Assembly: GCF_001517625.2 (NCBI RefSeq)
Contig: NZ_LN999828.1
Location: forward strand, 1-64,000
From: Clostridium sp. AT4
Lineage (GTDB): Bacteria; Bacillota; Clostridia; Lachnospirales; Lachnospiraceae
Length of the DNA stretch: 64,000 nucleotides
Direction: 5' to 3'
Positions 46,660 through 54,765 of this stretch are shown here, in pieces (positions within the stretch are counted from its first letter, which is position 1; the number at the start of each line of letters is the position of its first letter). The translations under genes were made by a program, and so were the position numbers. Under the pieces are notes generated by a model. The model had not been told where the DNA came from. It saw only the letters and a list, made by a program, of their open reading frames with translations, and made no database searches.

Positions 46660-47724
46660 ATGCCTATGAACATAGTCATCCAAGAGCAGCGCAAGCTACT
46701 TGGATTAACACAGGAACAGGTTGCTGATTATCTCGGTGTTTCTACTCCCGCTGTCAGCAAATGGGAGAAAGGTATCACAAGCCCTGATATTGGCCTTCTT
46801 CCTCCATTAGCCAGACTTTTGAAAATTGATTTGAATACATTGTTTTGTTTTAGTGAGGATCTGTCTGAACAGGAAATTGGATTTTTCTGCAACGAGCTCG
46901 CCAAACAAGCAAGGAATGATATTCTTTCTGCATTTGATGCTGCTGAAGCAAAGATACACGAATACCCACACAACGAACTGCTTCTTCTCAACATCACGAT
47001 TATTTTGGATTCCATACTTTTGCAGACAGCCGATGATACTTTACCCATCGATAGCCTTGATACAAAGATTTCAGACTGGTATTTACATCTGGCTGAGAGC
47101 AATGATGAAAAGATACGAAATAGTGCTAACTATATGAGAGTTAACCGCTATATTCGTAAGGGCAAAACAGATGCTGCACAAGAGGTTCTTGATACAATTC
47201 AAGATAAAACTGACCTGATTAGCACATTGCCGGATAAACTTATGCTTCAGGTATCTATTTATATGCAACAACAAAAAGCAGAATTGGCTGCATTAGAACT
47301 GGAAAAGGCATTATTCAAAGAAATTACCAGAGTTCAGATGCTCCTAACGAAATTGATAGATGCTGAATTAGCTTCCGGAAACACAGAATCTGCTTGTAAA
47401 ATTGCCGAAAAATCAAGTTCCATGGTAGATGTATTTGATATGTGGGAATACAACCGATATATTGCTTCTTATCAGATTTTGGAACAAAAGCAAAATGCAG
47501 ATGCAACGCTTCATTTACTGGAACAAATGCTTGAAGCGCTCACTACACATTGGTCATTAACTGATTCCGTTCTGTATCACAGGATGGCACCCGAAACCAA
47601 AGCTATACAATCCCATGAGTTGATACCAGTTCTTCTCAATGGATTAGAAACTGATCCACAATGTGCATACCTTCGAGAACATCCAAAATTTAGGGAGATT
47701 ATAGACAAATACAAAAACAAATGA
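46660..47724 (+). CDS. XRE-family helix-turn-helix protein with long helical (TPR-like) C-terminus
   Basis: 354 residues. N-terminal Cro/C1-type HTH (about 5-60): RKLLGLTQEQVADYLGVSTPAVSKWEKG. The remaining 290 residues are almost all helical with TPR-like periodicity, as in quorum-type or cargo-sensing regulators (RRNPP-like). It sits between the sigma operon and the convergent mobilization gene. The ligand is unknown. Confidence 0.85.
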   Translation: MPMNIVIQEQRKLLGLTQEQVADYLGVSTPAVSKWEKGITSPDIGLLPPLARLLKIDLNTLFCFSEDLSEQEIGFFCNELAKQARNDILSAFDAAEAKIHEYPHNELLLLNITIILDSILLQTADDTLPIDSLDTKISDWYLHLAESNDEKIRNSANYMRVNRYIRKGKTDAAQEVLDTIQDKTDLISTLPDKLMLQVSIYMQQQKAELAALELEKALFKEITRVQMLLTKLIDAELASGNTESACKIAEKSSSMVDVFDMWEYNRYIASYQILEQKQNADATLHLLEQMLEALTTHWSLTDSVLYHRMAPETKAIQSHELIPVLLNGLETDPQCAYLREHPKFREIIDKYKNK

Positions 47725-47771
47725 GGGATACGGCTGCTACTACCTTTCGGAAGTAACAGCCGTGTTTTCAA

Positions 47772-49475
47772 TTATCGCTCGTATTCTTTCTTCTTTTGCT
47801 TCTTTGGTTGTGGGGTTTCTTGTTTCGGCATTTTCAGCTGTTCGCTGATAGAACGCTTTTTCTTCTGAATTGGCTGTTCTTTCAATTCGGCATCAATCTG
47901 CCTGTTGGCTTCATCGAAAGTAGCAGAACTGTATTTATTCTTGTATTTTTCATACAATTTTCGTACTAAACCAACTCTGCCATCAGGACGGAGTTTTTCA
48001 CGTTCCTGCATAACTGCATCCATATTTTCGGGTGCGATACCATCTCGGATTTCAAGAAACTCTGTCTTATCAGCTTCTTTCTGTTCAGACAGGGCAGCAC
48101 GCTGCTGTTCCAAGGTTTCCAGAGCGTTCTCCATCTTTTTTAGATTCTGCTTTCTGGCAGCAATGCCGTTATCCTGACAATTAAGCTGAGAAAGCAATCC
48201 AGCCTTTTGGAATTTCAATTCTTCAATATCTTCGGTCAGAGCTGCAATCTGTTCACCCAGCTTACTTGCACGAATGAAATGAATCCCACAGTTTTTCTGT
48301 TCTGCAATCAGCTCTTTTTTCTCAGCGGTCTTGGCTTTGAATTCTGCCTTAACATTTTTGTATTCAGCCAGTATATCAGCCAAAAGGTTTTTCTGGGAAG
48401 TGACAGCTTCCTGCTGAGAAGTATTCACGATCAACTGATACTGAAGAAAAATCATGTTGTCACGCAGAGTTTCCAATGCAGAAGCGAGGGCAGGAATATT
48501 TTCTTTGACTGCTTTCATCAGCTTCTGCACCTGTTTTTTCAGTTCACGCAGGAGTTTGTTATCTGCCCTGATCTGGCGGTTCAGTTCGCAGCGGTCAGAA
48601 ACAATTCCCATGGATTCCAGTTTTCTTGCGTGGTATCCTTCGTGTACGGTTGGCTGTTCAGTTAGTCCTCTGGCGGCATGACTGCGACAGTCTACACGGT
48701 CAGCAATACCATGGCGTTCCTGTTCTTCATTGACAATCATTTCCCAGCTCTTGCGCCATGCAAATATCTGTTCTTCGCTGTTCCAAAGTGCTGTAAGTGG
48801 GTTTTGTCTCCCATAGCGGGTGCTTTTAGGGGTCTTTGACGTCCTGATACATCCCTCAATTTTCTCAGCTTCAGATGGGGTTAAATACTGCCTTTTCTCC
48901 CCGAACTGATACATATATTGTTTCTCCCACCCCTGTGTTTTGGCGGTCTTGAACTCATCAGCAGTAAAACCACGTTCTTCGCCGCCACGCTTGCAAAGGT
49001 ATTCTTTCTGAGTCTTTGTCTGCCACTTGCCGTGTTCATCTAAGGGACGCATGGTGAAAAGAATATGGCTGTGAGGATTATGCCCCGGAGGGTACGGATC
49101 ATGGATGTTCACATCCGCACACATTCCAAGGTCAATGCCTTGCTCACGAACAAAACGCTTCAGCATACTTTTCCAGTCATCCAAAGACAGTTCTGATGGC
49201 AAAGCAACCACAAGCTCTCTCGCCAGTCGGCTGTCCTTTGTCTTTTCTACGGACTCGACAGCTTCCCAGAGTAGCTGTCTGTCCTTCCATTCTTCTGGTG
49301 CATACTGCGGAAGAAAGACTTCGCTATACAGACACCCGTGCTTTCTGGTGTAGTCATGGGTAAGTCCGTCATAATCATTGTAGAGTCGGGAACAGGATGC
49401 ATAAGCGGCAGCTGCTATCACAGAACGGCCTGCGCCACGACTCACAACTTTTGCTTCTAAATGGAAATAGTTCAC
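47772..49475 (-). CDS. mobA: MobA/MobL family relaxase
   Basis: 567 residues. The N-terminal HUH relaxase domain (about 1-220) has the KVVSRGAGRSVIAAAAYAS segment with the candidate catalytic Tyr and the metal-binding HNPHSHILF triad near residue 125. The C-terminal half is strongly coiled-coil (Q/E/K rich). GTG 49475 is preceded by GGAGGAAAATA; the longer ATG extension lacks a site. It is convergent with the XRE gene. The IncQ-like oriT lies directly upstream. The protein should nick it and pilot the strand through a helper conjugation machine. Confidence 0.92.
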   Translation of the reverse strand: MNYFHLEAKVVSRGAGRSVIAAAAYASCSRLYNDYDGLTHDYTRKHGCLYSEVFLPQYAPEEWKDRQLLWEAVESVEKTKDSRLARELVVALPSELSLDDWKSMLKRFVREQGIDLGMCADVNIHDPYPPGHNPHSHILFTMRPLDEHGKWQTKTQKEYLCKRGGEERGFTADEFKTAKTQGWEKQYMYQFGEKRQYLTPSEAEKIEGCIRTSKTPKSTRYGRQNPLTALWNSEEQIFAWRKSWEMIVNEEQERHGIADRVDCRSHAARGLTEQPTVHEGYHARKLESMGIVSDRCELNRQIRADNKLLRELKKQVQKLMKAVKENIPALASALETLRDNMIFLQYQLIVNTSQQEAVTSQKNLLADILAEYKNVKAEFKAKTAEKKELIAEQKNCGIHFIRASKLGEQIAALTEDIEELKFQKAGLLSQLNCQDNGIAARKQNLKKMENALETLEQQRAALSEQKEADKTEFLEIRDGIAPENMDAVMQEREKLRPDGRVGLVRKLYEKYKNKYSSATFDEANRQIDAELKEQPIQKKKRSISEQLKMPKQETPQPKKQKKKEYER

Positions 49476-49634
49476 TATTTTCCTCCTTCCTGTGCCGCAG
49501 CACAATTTTTGTTTCTTTTTTGAAAAAGAAAATAGGTGCGGTGAATGCTGCGCCTATCTCTGCGATAAAACTGCCGCACCCGAAGGGCGTACCTTGTGTA
49601 GTGGCAGATTTTCGCAGGCAGTTAGCGCAAGGTA

Positions 49635-49817
49635 GGGTACAATTTGTACCCCTGATTACAAACGCAGTATCGTTTGTACTTGCGGAAACTGCGTGGACAA
49701 TGACAGCAAGTGTGGCATTGTACATAAGGCTCCAACGGAGCCGCAAAGCCTCGCAGAGCGCACGACCCCGAAGGGGATACCACCGCCCATTTTATGGGTG
49801 GTGAGTAAGTGCGCCCT
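49635..49817 (+). other. Origin of transfer (oriT) with IncQ/RSF1010-like nic region
   Basis: Within the 369-nt gap upstream of mobA. Ten pairs (49781-49790 with 49794-49803, one G-T) form a hairpin, and three bases later comes TAAGTGCGCCCT (49806-49817), identical to the RSF1010/R1162 nic segment, where cleavage is between G and C (here 49813/49814). Further palindromes are GGGTACAATTTGTACCC (49635-49651), TACAAACG/CGTTTGTA (49657-49678), GGCTCC/GGAGCC (49728-49742) and CCCC/GGGG (about 49766-49776). The MobA/MobL relaxase next to it fits this oriT class. Confidence 0.85.
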
Positions 49818-49844
49818 TCGGGATAGCAGCGAAGCTGCCAAGGC

Positions 49845-50063
49845 TTATGCCTTCAATCGTCTTTTCAGCTCCATCTTCACATCATCAAGCTCCATAGTCT
49901 GAACTTCCGGGAACACGCTTTCCAATACGGCTCCCATCTGGATCAATCGTCTGGTTCTTGCCTTTCGCTCTTTCTGGCGGTTGCGTGCTTCAATCGCTTC
50001 CATTCTGTGCTGTGCCTGCAATAATTTCTTTTCATCTTCAGTCATAGGTCTGTTATTTGCCAT
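49845..50063 (-). CDS. DUF3847-like small mobilization-associated protein
   Basis: 72 residues, highly charged and helical (QAQHRMEAIEARNRQKERKARTRRLI). The size, charge and position directly upstream of oriT and mobA suggest an accessory DNA-binding protein like MobC. I recognise the family as DUF3847 without a proven function. ATG 50063 is preceded by GGAGATTTT. Confidence 0.7.
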   Translation of the reverse strand: MANNRPMTEDEKKLLQAQHRMEAIEARNRQKERKARTRRLIQMGAVLESVFPEVQTMELDDVKMELKRRLKA

Positions 50064-50187
50064 AAAATCTCCTGGTATCGGTGTGGTACTGTAATCCGGT
50101 GTAGATGGTGCAGATACAATTCGTTTTGCAAGTTATAAGTTATCTGTGTACTGACAGGCGAATTGTTCCGCACCATCGGCTGTGAAT

Positions 50188-51030
50188 TTAAGTACCGGAA
50201 TTTAATATTTTTCGTGCTTCCTGCATATTGGCGGCTGCGTTCAACTCTCGGATATTCTGATTGTTGATTTTCAAAGGAACACAACGCTCCAATACTCGGT
50301 CATAAATTCTGGCTCTTGCCAGATCTTTCGGATGTTTCAACTCATCCAAAGTTAGATTGGTGGTTACAATCAGTGGTTTCTTGCTTCGGTATCGACTGTC
50401 AATCACATTGAATACCTGTTCCAAAGCAAATTCCGAACTTCGCTCAATTCCCAGATCATCAATAATCAGCAGACTGTATTTATTAAAACTGTCAATGAAC
50501 TGGTTTCTGTCATCGGAATATATTCCGGTCAGCGTATTCAGGATTCTGGAAAAATTGGTCATCAGAATCGGAATACCTTTGTCCAACAGGGCATTTGCAA
50601 TGCAGCCAGCGAAAAAGGATTTACCGGTTCCCACATCTCCCCAGAGAAGCAGTCCCAACGAGTTCGCTTTCATTTCTTCCCAATGGGACACATACTCATG
50701 GGCTTTCTGCATTTCCGGATTGTAGCCTTTATCATTGGAAAAGTTGTAATCATGCAGGGATTTGTCCTGCAATCCGTTTGTCCTCAAGCGTGACACCTGA
50801 ATGAGAAATTCCTGATGCTTGCGTTCGGCTTCTTCTTTGTCGTATATTTCCTGCTGACAGCGGCATCGAACCGTAGGAAGGAATACTCGTTCCTTCAATT
50901 CAATTCGGTGCTGTCTGGGAGTGTGGCATTTGGAACAATACATCAGTCCGTCAGCTTCGTTCAAATATTCATCCTCTGCAAGCTCTCTCGGCTGAAATAA
51001 TTCATCCACGGCGTTATTGATTGGTCTCAT
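50188..51030 (-). CDS. DnaC-like ATP-binding helicase loader
   Basis: 280 residues. An N-terminal zinc-finger-like segment has paired cysteines (CSKCHTPRQ, RCRCQ, near 35-60). The AAA+ domain has Walker A LLLWGDVGTGKSFFAG and Walker B YSLLIIDDLGIERSSEF, plus sensor TTNLTLDELKH. It should load the host helicase at the element origin. Its start overlaps the end of the RepA-like gene by 4 nt, so the two form a replication operon. Confidence 0.88.
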   Translation of the reverse strand: MRPINNAVDELFQPRELAEDEYLNEADGLMYCSKCHTPRQHRIELKERVFLPTVRCRCQQEIYDKEEAERKHQEFLIQVSRLRTNGLQDKSLHDYNFSNDKGYNPEMQKAHEYVSHWEEMKANSLGLLLWGDVGTGKSFFAGCIANALLDKGIPILMTNFSRILNTLTGIYSDDRNQFIDSFNKYSLLIIDDLGIERSSEFALEQVFNVIDSRYRSKKPLIVTTNLTLDELKHPKDLARARIYDRVLERCVPLKINNQNIRELNAAANMQEARKILNSGT

Positions 51031-51746
51031 AGGCTTTCATCCTCCTTACATTCATAGGTTCGTTTGACAGGAGCAGGATGGTCACGCAATGCCCAGCTTC
51101 GTATGGTGGCTGCGTGACTGGAATACTGTTTTCCGCTGGATGCCATATAGCTGGACAGCTTTTCAATGTATTCCTGATAATGAGGAACCTCGTCCTTCAA
51201 AGCCTTCAGTTCTTCCGTACTCAGGAAAACATTTTGATAAGAGCCATAAGCGGTGCGGTCATCCTTACTCTCTGAATTTGTTCTTTTTATATTGTTCTTC
51301 TCTTTATTACTACTGGACAGTTTTCTGTCTGTCACAGAGACAGTTTTCTGTCCATCTGTAGGACAGTTTTCTGTCTGTTTTACGGAAAAAATTCTGTCCG
51401 TTTGATTCAATGCTTCCGGTGGATATTTAACGTATATCCTGTTTGGAAAACCTGCTCCCTGACGTTTACGGGCGATCAGATTTTCTTTCTCCAGAGCATT
51501 CAATGCGGTTTTGACAGACATTTCACTCTTGTGCATGGTTTCTGCCAGGCTCTTGATGGGGAAGAAAATGAACACATGACCTTGTTCATCTGTCCATCCG
51601 TCATTTTTCTGGGACAGCCTTGCTCGGTCGAGCAAAATCGTATAGAGAATTTTTGCAGTTTCATTTAGGCCATCCTTGTCCAGTAAAAATCTTGGGAACG
51701 CCATATACGGCGGTATCGGACTGCTTTGTGTTAGAAATTGTGTCAT
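51027..51746 (-). CDS. RepA_N-like replication initiator
   Basis: 239 residues. A winged-helix N-terminus (YMAFPRFLLDKDGLNETAKILYTILLDRARLS... SLAETMHKSEMSVKTALNALEKENLIARKR) is typical of RepA_N-type initiators of Firmicute plasmids and mobile elements. A Lys/Ser-rich linker and a C-terminal helical region follow. It indicates that the excised circle can replicate. Confidence 0.82.
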   Translation of the reverse strand: MTQFLTQSSPIPPYMAFPRFLLDKDGLNETAKILYTILLDRARLSQKNDGWTDEQGHVFIFFPIKSLAETMHKSEMSVKTALNALEKENLIARKRQGAGFPNRIYVKYPPEALNQTDRIFSVKQTENCPTDGQKTVSVTDRKLSSSNKEKNNIKRTNSESKDDRTAYGSYQNVFLSTEELKALKDEVPHYQEYIEKLSSYMASSGKQYSSHAATIRSWALRDHPAPVKRTYECKEDESL

Positions 51747-51785
51747 GTGTTCACCTCCCTTCTGTGAGATCAGCTTGGAGCAAAC

Positions 51786-52157
51786 TTATTCTCCAAGAAA
51801 ATCCCAATCCACTTCCTCATCCAGTTCCTGCTGTGTGACCGAAACGGCTCCAACCGGCACTTGCGACATTCCCACCATACAGCCTGCAAGAAATACCGGA
51901 AGTGTTTTCTCCATGGCGCTTTCTACAGAGGAAATAATCTGATTCACAAATCGTTCCTCACGTTCCCTGGTTTCAAAGTAAGGATCATCCTGACTGCGAT
52001 AATAGCGGTCAAAGTAATCCACCAGAGCTACGGCAATCACATTGCTGTAGGATTTGAATTGCTGCTTGTCCATGTTCTGAAGATACTGCCATGCTCGCTT
52101 CTGGGTGTCCTTTTCCAGATTGAAGCGAAGATTTGTGCTGCGGATATTCTCGCTCAT
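51786..52157 (-). CDS. Small ParR-like partition adaptor (inferred)
   Basis: 123 residues. The N-terminal NLRFNLEKDTQKRAWQYLQNMDKQQFKSYSNVIAVALVDYFDRYY resembles a ribbon-helix-helix/adaptor pattern, and the C-terminus is acidic (QQELDEEVDWDFLGE), as in ParR tails that contact ParM filaments. It begins 3 nt after the ParM-like gene. The ParM neighbour and the 11-bp iterons upstream support the role; sequence alone does not prove it. Confidence 0.65.
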   Translation of the reverse strand: MSENIRSTNLRFNLEKDTQKRAWQYLQNMDKQQFKSYSNVIAVALVDYFDRYYRSQDDPYFETREREERFVNQIISSVESAMEKTLPVFLAGCMVGMSQVPVGAVSVTQQELDEEVDWDFLGE

Positions 52158-52160
52158 GGC

Positions 52161-53078
52161 TTACTCCTTCCTGCGAAGGCTCATAGAGGCGAGATATTCA
52201 TAACCTTTGGCTGTCGCACAAATATCATCCAGAATAGTCACTCGGCTTTCATCGTACTGTCCAAAATGCTTGACCAGACAGCCGCCACCACCAACGATAT
52301 ACAGTCGCATCAGATCCGGATTGTATTCATAGCGGCGAAGCGTAGCAAAAATATCAGCCACATATCGCTTAGCCACGGAGGTAATACAGTCCAGATAGGG
52401 CTTGCTGATATCAGCAGTTCCGAAACGAAGTACCTGCTCAACAGTAGATTCTTCGATTTTCACGCCGAAGCTGTCCAGTACCGCATTCTTAGCGGCAATC
52501 ATGCACTGGTTGGCACCGAACTTTTCTGTCCAACAGCGGCTCTCTACCGCCTTTTTATTGTTGATATACAGAATGTTCATGGTGCCGTTTCCAATGTCTG
52601 CCAAAAGATTCGTTCCCTTGAAATTTCCCAGTTGATTGATGATGGCAGGGTATCCCTGCGGGAAAAGACTGCATCCGACAAATCGAATGTAATAATCGTT
52701 GCCATTAAAACGGAAGTTCACTTCCTTGTTGCGGAGCAGATAGCTTCGGAAATCTTCACGCTGTTTGCGAATCCAGGTCAGTGGCAGACCGGCAGCCAGA
52801 TGAACATCTGCTTCACGGATGCCGTATACATTCAGTTCTCTGGCAACCGCCATGAGCGTCAGAAGGTAATAGTCCTCATCCACAGCCTTGTCTGCGATAA
52901 ATTCCTTGTGACCTTCTCCGATGCGGTAATAGATGCCGCCATATTCCAGAATGTTGCCGGAGAAGATCGGCTCGGTTTCATAGGCGGTCACTCCGGTAGG
53001 GGTAACTGTGTTTGCGGTCTTGATGTTGCCGTAGCCGTGATCCACAGCAATGATTTTGATGTTGTTCAGTTCTCTCAT
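52161..53078 (-). CDS. parM: ParM/StbA-like actin-fold plasmid segregation ATPase
   Basis: 305 residues. Actin-fold nucleotide-binding segments are AVDHGYGNIKTAN (phosphate 1), LLADIGNGTMNILYI (phosphate 2) and YIVGGGGCLVKHFG (adenosine). ATG 53078 has AAGGAGG 10 nt upstream; the longer frame has no ribosome-binding site. Forms filaments that separate copies of the circular element. Iterons of 11-bp period lie about 140 nt upstream, as expected for a parC centromere. Confidence 0.88.
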   Translation of the reverse strand: MRELNNIKIIAVDHGYGNIKTANTVTPTGVTAYETEPIFSGNILEYGGIYYRIGEGHKEFIADKAVDEDYYLLTLMAVARELNVYGIREADVHLAAGLPLTWIRKQREDFRSYLLRNKEVNFRFNGNDYYIRFVGCSLFPQGYPAIINQLGNFKGTNLLADIGNGTMNILYINNKKAVESRCWTEKFGANQCMIAAKNAVLDSFGVKIEESTVEQVLRFGTADISKPYLDCITSVAKRYVADIFATLRRYEYNPDLMRLYIVGGGGCLVKHFGQYDESRVTILDDICATAKGYEYLASMSLRRKE

Positions 53079-53217
53079 TTGGTCTGTACCTCCTTGTGCT
53101 TGTTCGTGTTCATAAAAAATGCCCCTTTCAGTAGATTTGCGTTGAAGTAGCACCGGATTTTCTGATTTGGTGCTGTTTTCATTGCAATTTCATTCTATTG
53201 AAAGAGGGCGCAAAACA

Positions 53218-53247
53218 CATTGAGCGTGGATTGAGCGGAAATTGAGC
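53218..53247 (+). repeat. Iteron array A (three copies, 11-bp period), candidate parC
   Basis: ATTGAGC occurs at 53219, 53230 and 53241, exactly 11 bp apart. The stretch 53218-53245 is the reverse complement of 57111-57138 except for one base. Plasmid R1 parC also uses 11-bp iterons. It lies upstream of parM. Confidence 0.8.
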
Positions 53248-53263
53248 AAAATTTATCTGTGGA

Positions 53264-53295
53264 ATAAAAAATAGCTCTGCTATTACACAGAGCTA
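53264..53295 (-). terminator. Terminator of the STAND/SIR2-like cassette
   Basis: TAGCTCTG (53272-53279) pairs with CAGAGCTA (53288-53295). Read leftward it is followed by TTTTTTATT. It sits just after the last cassette gene, before parM. Confidence 0.8.
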
Positions 53296-53302
53296 CAATT
53301 GT

Positions 53303-53638
53303 TTATTTAATGACAATTCGTTCATTTATTTTACAAGGTGAATTAAGACACATTATCACAGTTAATGGATCAACATTATATTCTGTCGCAATAATGTGTG
53401 CATCTACCATTACTGATATTGTCCATGCAGAATCAATTTCACCTTTCGGAATTTTTATTCGTCGCTTTTGGTCATATTCTTCAAAAGCTTTCTTAATGTT
53501 TGTTCGCTGGTTGGCTTTTAATGAATTAAACTGCTTTAATGCAACCATGGGCATAATCCTGCTTTTAGCAAACATATTCGATACAGTTACCCATTTCACG
53601 AAATCTTTCTGAGATTTGAATACTATTTTATTTTTCAT
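53303..53638 (-). CDS. Third gene of the defence-like cassette, unknown 111-residue protein
   Basis: 111 residues, basic, no membrane segment. Begins KNKIVFKSQKDFVKWVTVSNMFAKSR, with a later Asn/Lys-rich helix and DAHIIATEYNVDPLTVIMC. Not recognised. Its start overlaps the end of the SIR2-like gene by 11 nt and a terminator follows at once, so it is translated with that gene. A role as an accessory, inhibitor or activator of the effector is possible but unproven. Confidence 0.7.
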   Translation of the reverse strand: MKNKIVFKSQKDFVKWVTVSNMFAKSRIMPMVALKQFNSLKANQRTNIKKAFEEYDQKRRIKIPKGEIDSAWTISVMVDAHIIATEYNVDPLTVIMCLNSPCKINERIVIK

Positions 53639-54761
53639 AACAATCCTCCCAAAAAGTTTTTACAGATAAAAATCGAATTTTCCCTTGAGCATTAAGTGTC
53701 GGAAGTAATTCTTTAATCATGTCACAATCACTTTCGTTAAAGTAATAGTAGACACATTCGTCAATATTAGATGCATTTATTGATTCAAATATATGAAAAT
53801 CATTCCACGGAGATAATCCTAATATTTCTAATGTCCCCGTAATATTTTTGAAAGTATCAAAATGATAATTATCAGAAAAAGTTAATGAAGGATTAGCGGC
53901 TTTAAGCTGAATGGCATATCCCATATTTGCAGTCAACTTATTCGATTTAAGCGTCCAACTATCAACATCCTGTTTGATTTTGGGGTCATTATTATAGGCT
54001 ATTGCCATTTTTTCAACAGCACTATTTGCTTGAGGAATTTGTTTGATCTGTAATTCTTTGTATGCGCCACAATGTGTTGTCAAAGCGTTTGAATACAAAT
54101 AGAAATAATTCTCATCAATTTCTATTTCTTTTATTGGTGCATCGGGAAGTTGGTTTCTGAATGAATCGAGAAGATACACATCACTTTTCTTATCAAATTG
54201 CCCATGAATATGGTATGCCGGTTTATGTGTTGCTAATTCGAGATTTGCATCATAGTTTGTAGTAAATATGTTGTCGAACGCCTCTAAATAGGTGATGAAT
54301 TTTTCCGGATATTCTTGATACAAGGTATTAAGTTTACCATCATTATATATTGCATATAGATAAGCAACTCTCAGAGCTTCCCTGACATAGTATTGCTCGG
54401 GATTTTGAGTATTGGTCTTGTGGCATACTAAATCATGAATTAAATAATAGTCTTCAAATCCTATATCAGTTATTCGTAATGTATCAATTTTATCTGCATA
54501 TTGTTTTTTGAAAGACTTCAAAGATTCATCTTCTGCAGTACAATTTGTAAAATTATCGTATTTGTCCTCCAAAATATCTCTTGCTTCTAAAAATAATTGC
54601 CCTATATAATTTTTTAACAGGTACGGGAAATTCACAATGATATGTGATGGAAAATCATCTCTATCACAATTTTTTAGAATTCTCAATACTATTTGTTGCG
54701 TAGTATAATCAGTTTTATTAAATTGAATGTTTATACCATTTCCAACGAGTAAATTGTTCAT
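53628..54761 (-). CDS. SIR2/AbiH-like putative NAD-consuming effector
   Basis: 377 residues, soluble. The N-terminal LLVGNGINIQF has the glycine-rich nucleotide loop of AbiH/SIR2-type proteins. Residues of about 164-171 read NIFTTNYD, the SIR2-like N-D motif; 184-187 are HIHG with the histidine of the active site; 311-325 have LEILGLSPWNDFHIF, matching the late Gly-Ser-Asp motif. These families act in abortive infection, often by NAD+ depletion. It begins 4 nt after the STAND gene. Codons are AT-rich. AbiH is the alternative assignment. Confidence 0.68.
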   Translation of the reverse strand: MNNLLVGNGINIQFNKTDYTTQQIVLRILKNCDRDDFPSHIIVNFPYLLKNYIGQLFLEARDILEDKYDNFTNCTAEDESLKSFKKQYADKIDTLRITDIGFEDYYLIHDLVCHKTNTQNPEQYYVREALRVAYLYAIYNDGKLNTLYQEYPEKFITYLEAFDNIFTTNYDANLELATHKPAYHIHGQFDKKSDVYLLDSFRNQLPDAPIKEIEIDENYFYLYSNALTTHCGAYKELQIKQIPQANSAVEKMAIAYNNDPKIKQDVDSWTLKSNKLTANMGYAIQLKAANPSLTFSDNYHFDTFKNITGTLEILGLSPWNDFHIFESINASNIDECVYYYFNESDCDMIKELLPTLNAQGKIRFLSVKTFWEDCYEK

Positions 54762-54765
54762 ATAG

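Noticed and set aside
51861-53150. A 429-codon open frame on the + strand
   Set aside because: It is antisense to the ParM-like and ParR-like genes, which have clear motifs and ribosome-binding sites; the + strand frame shows neither.
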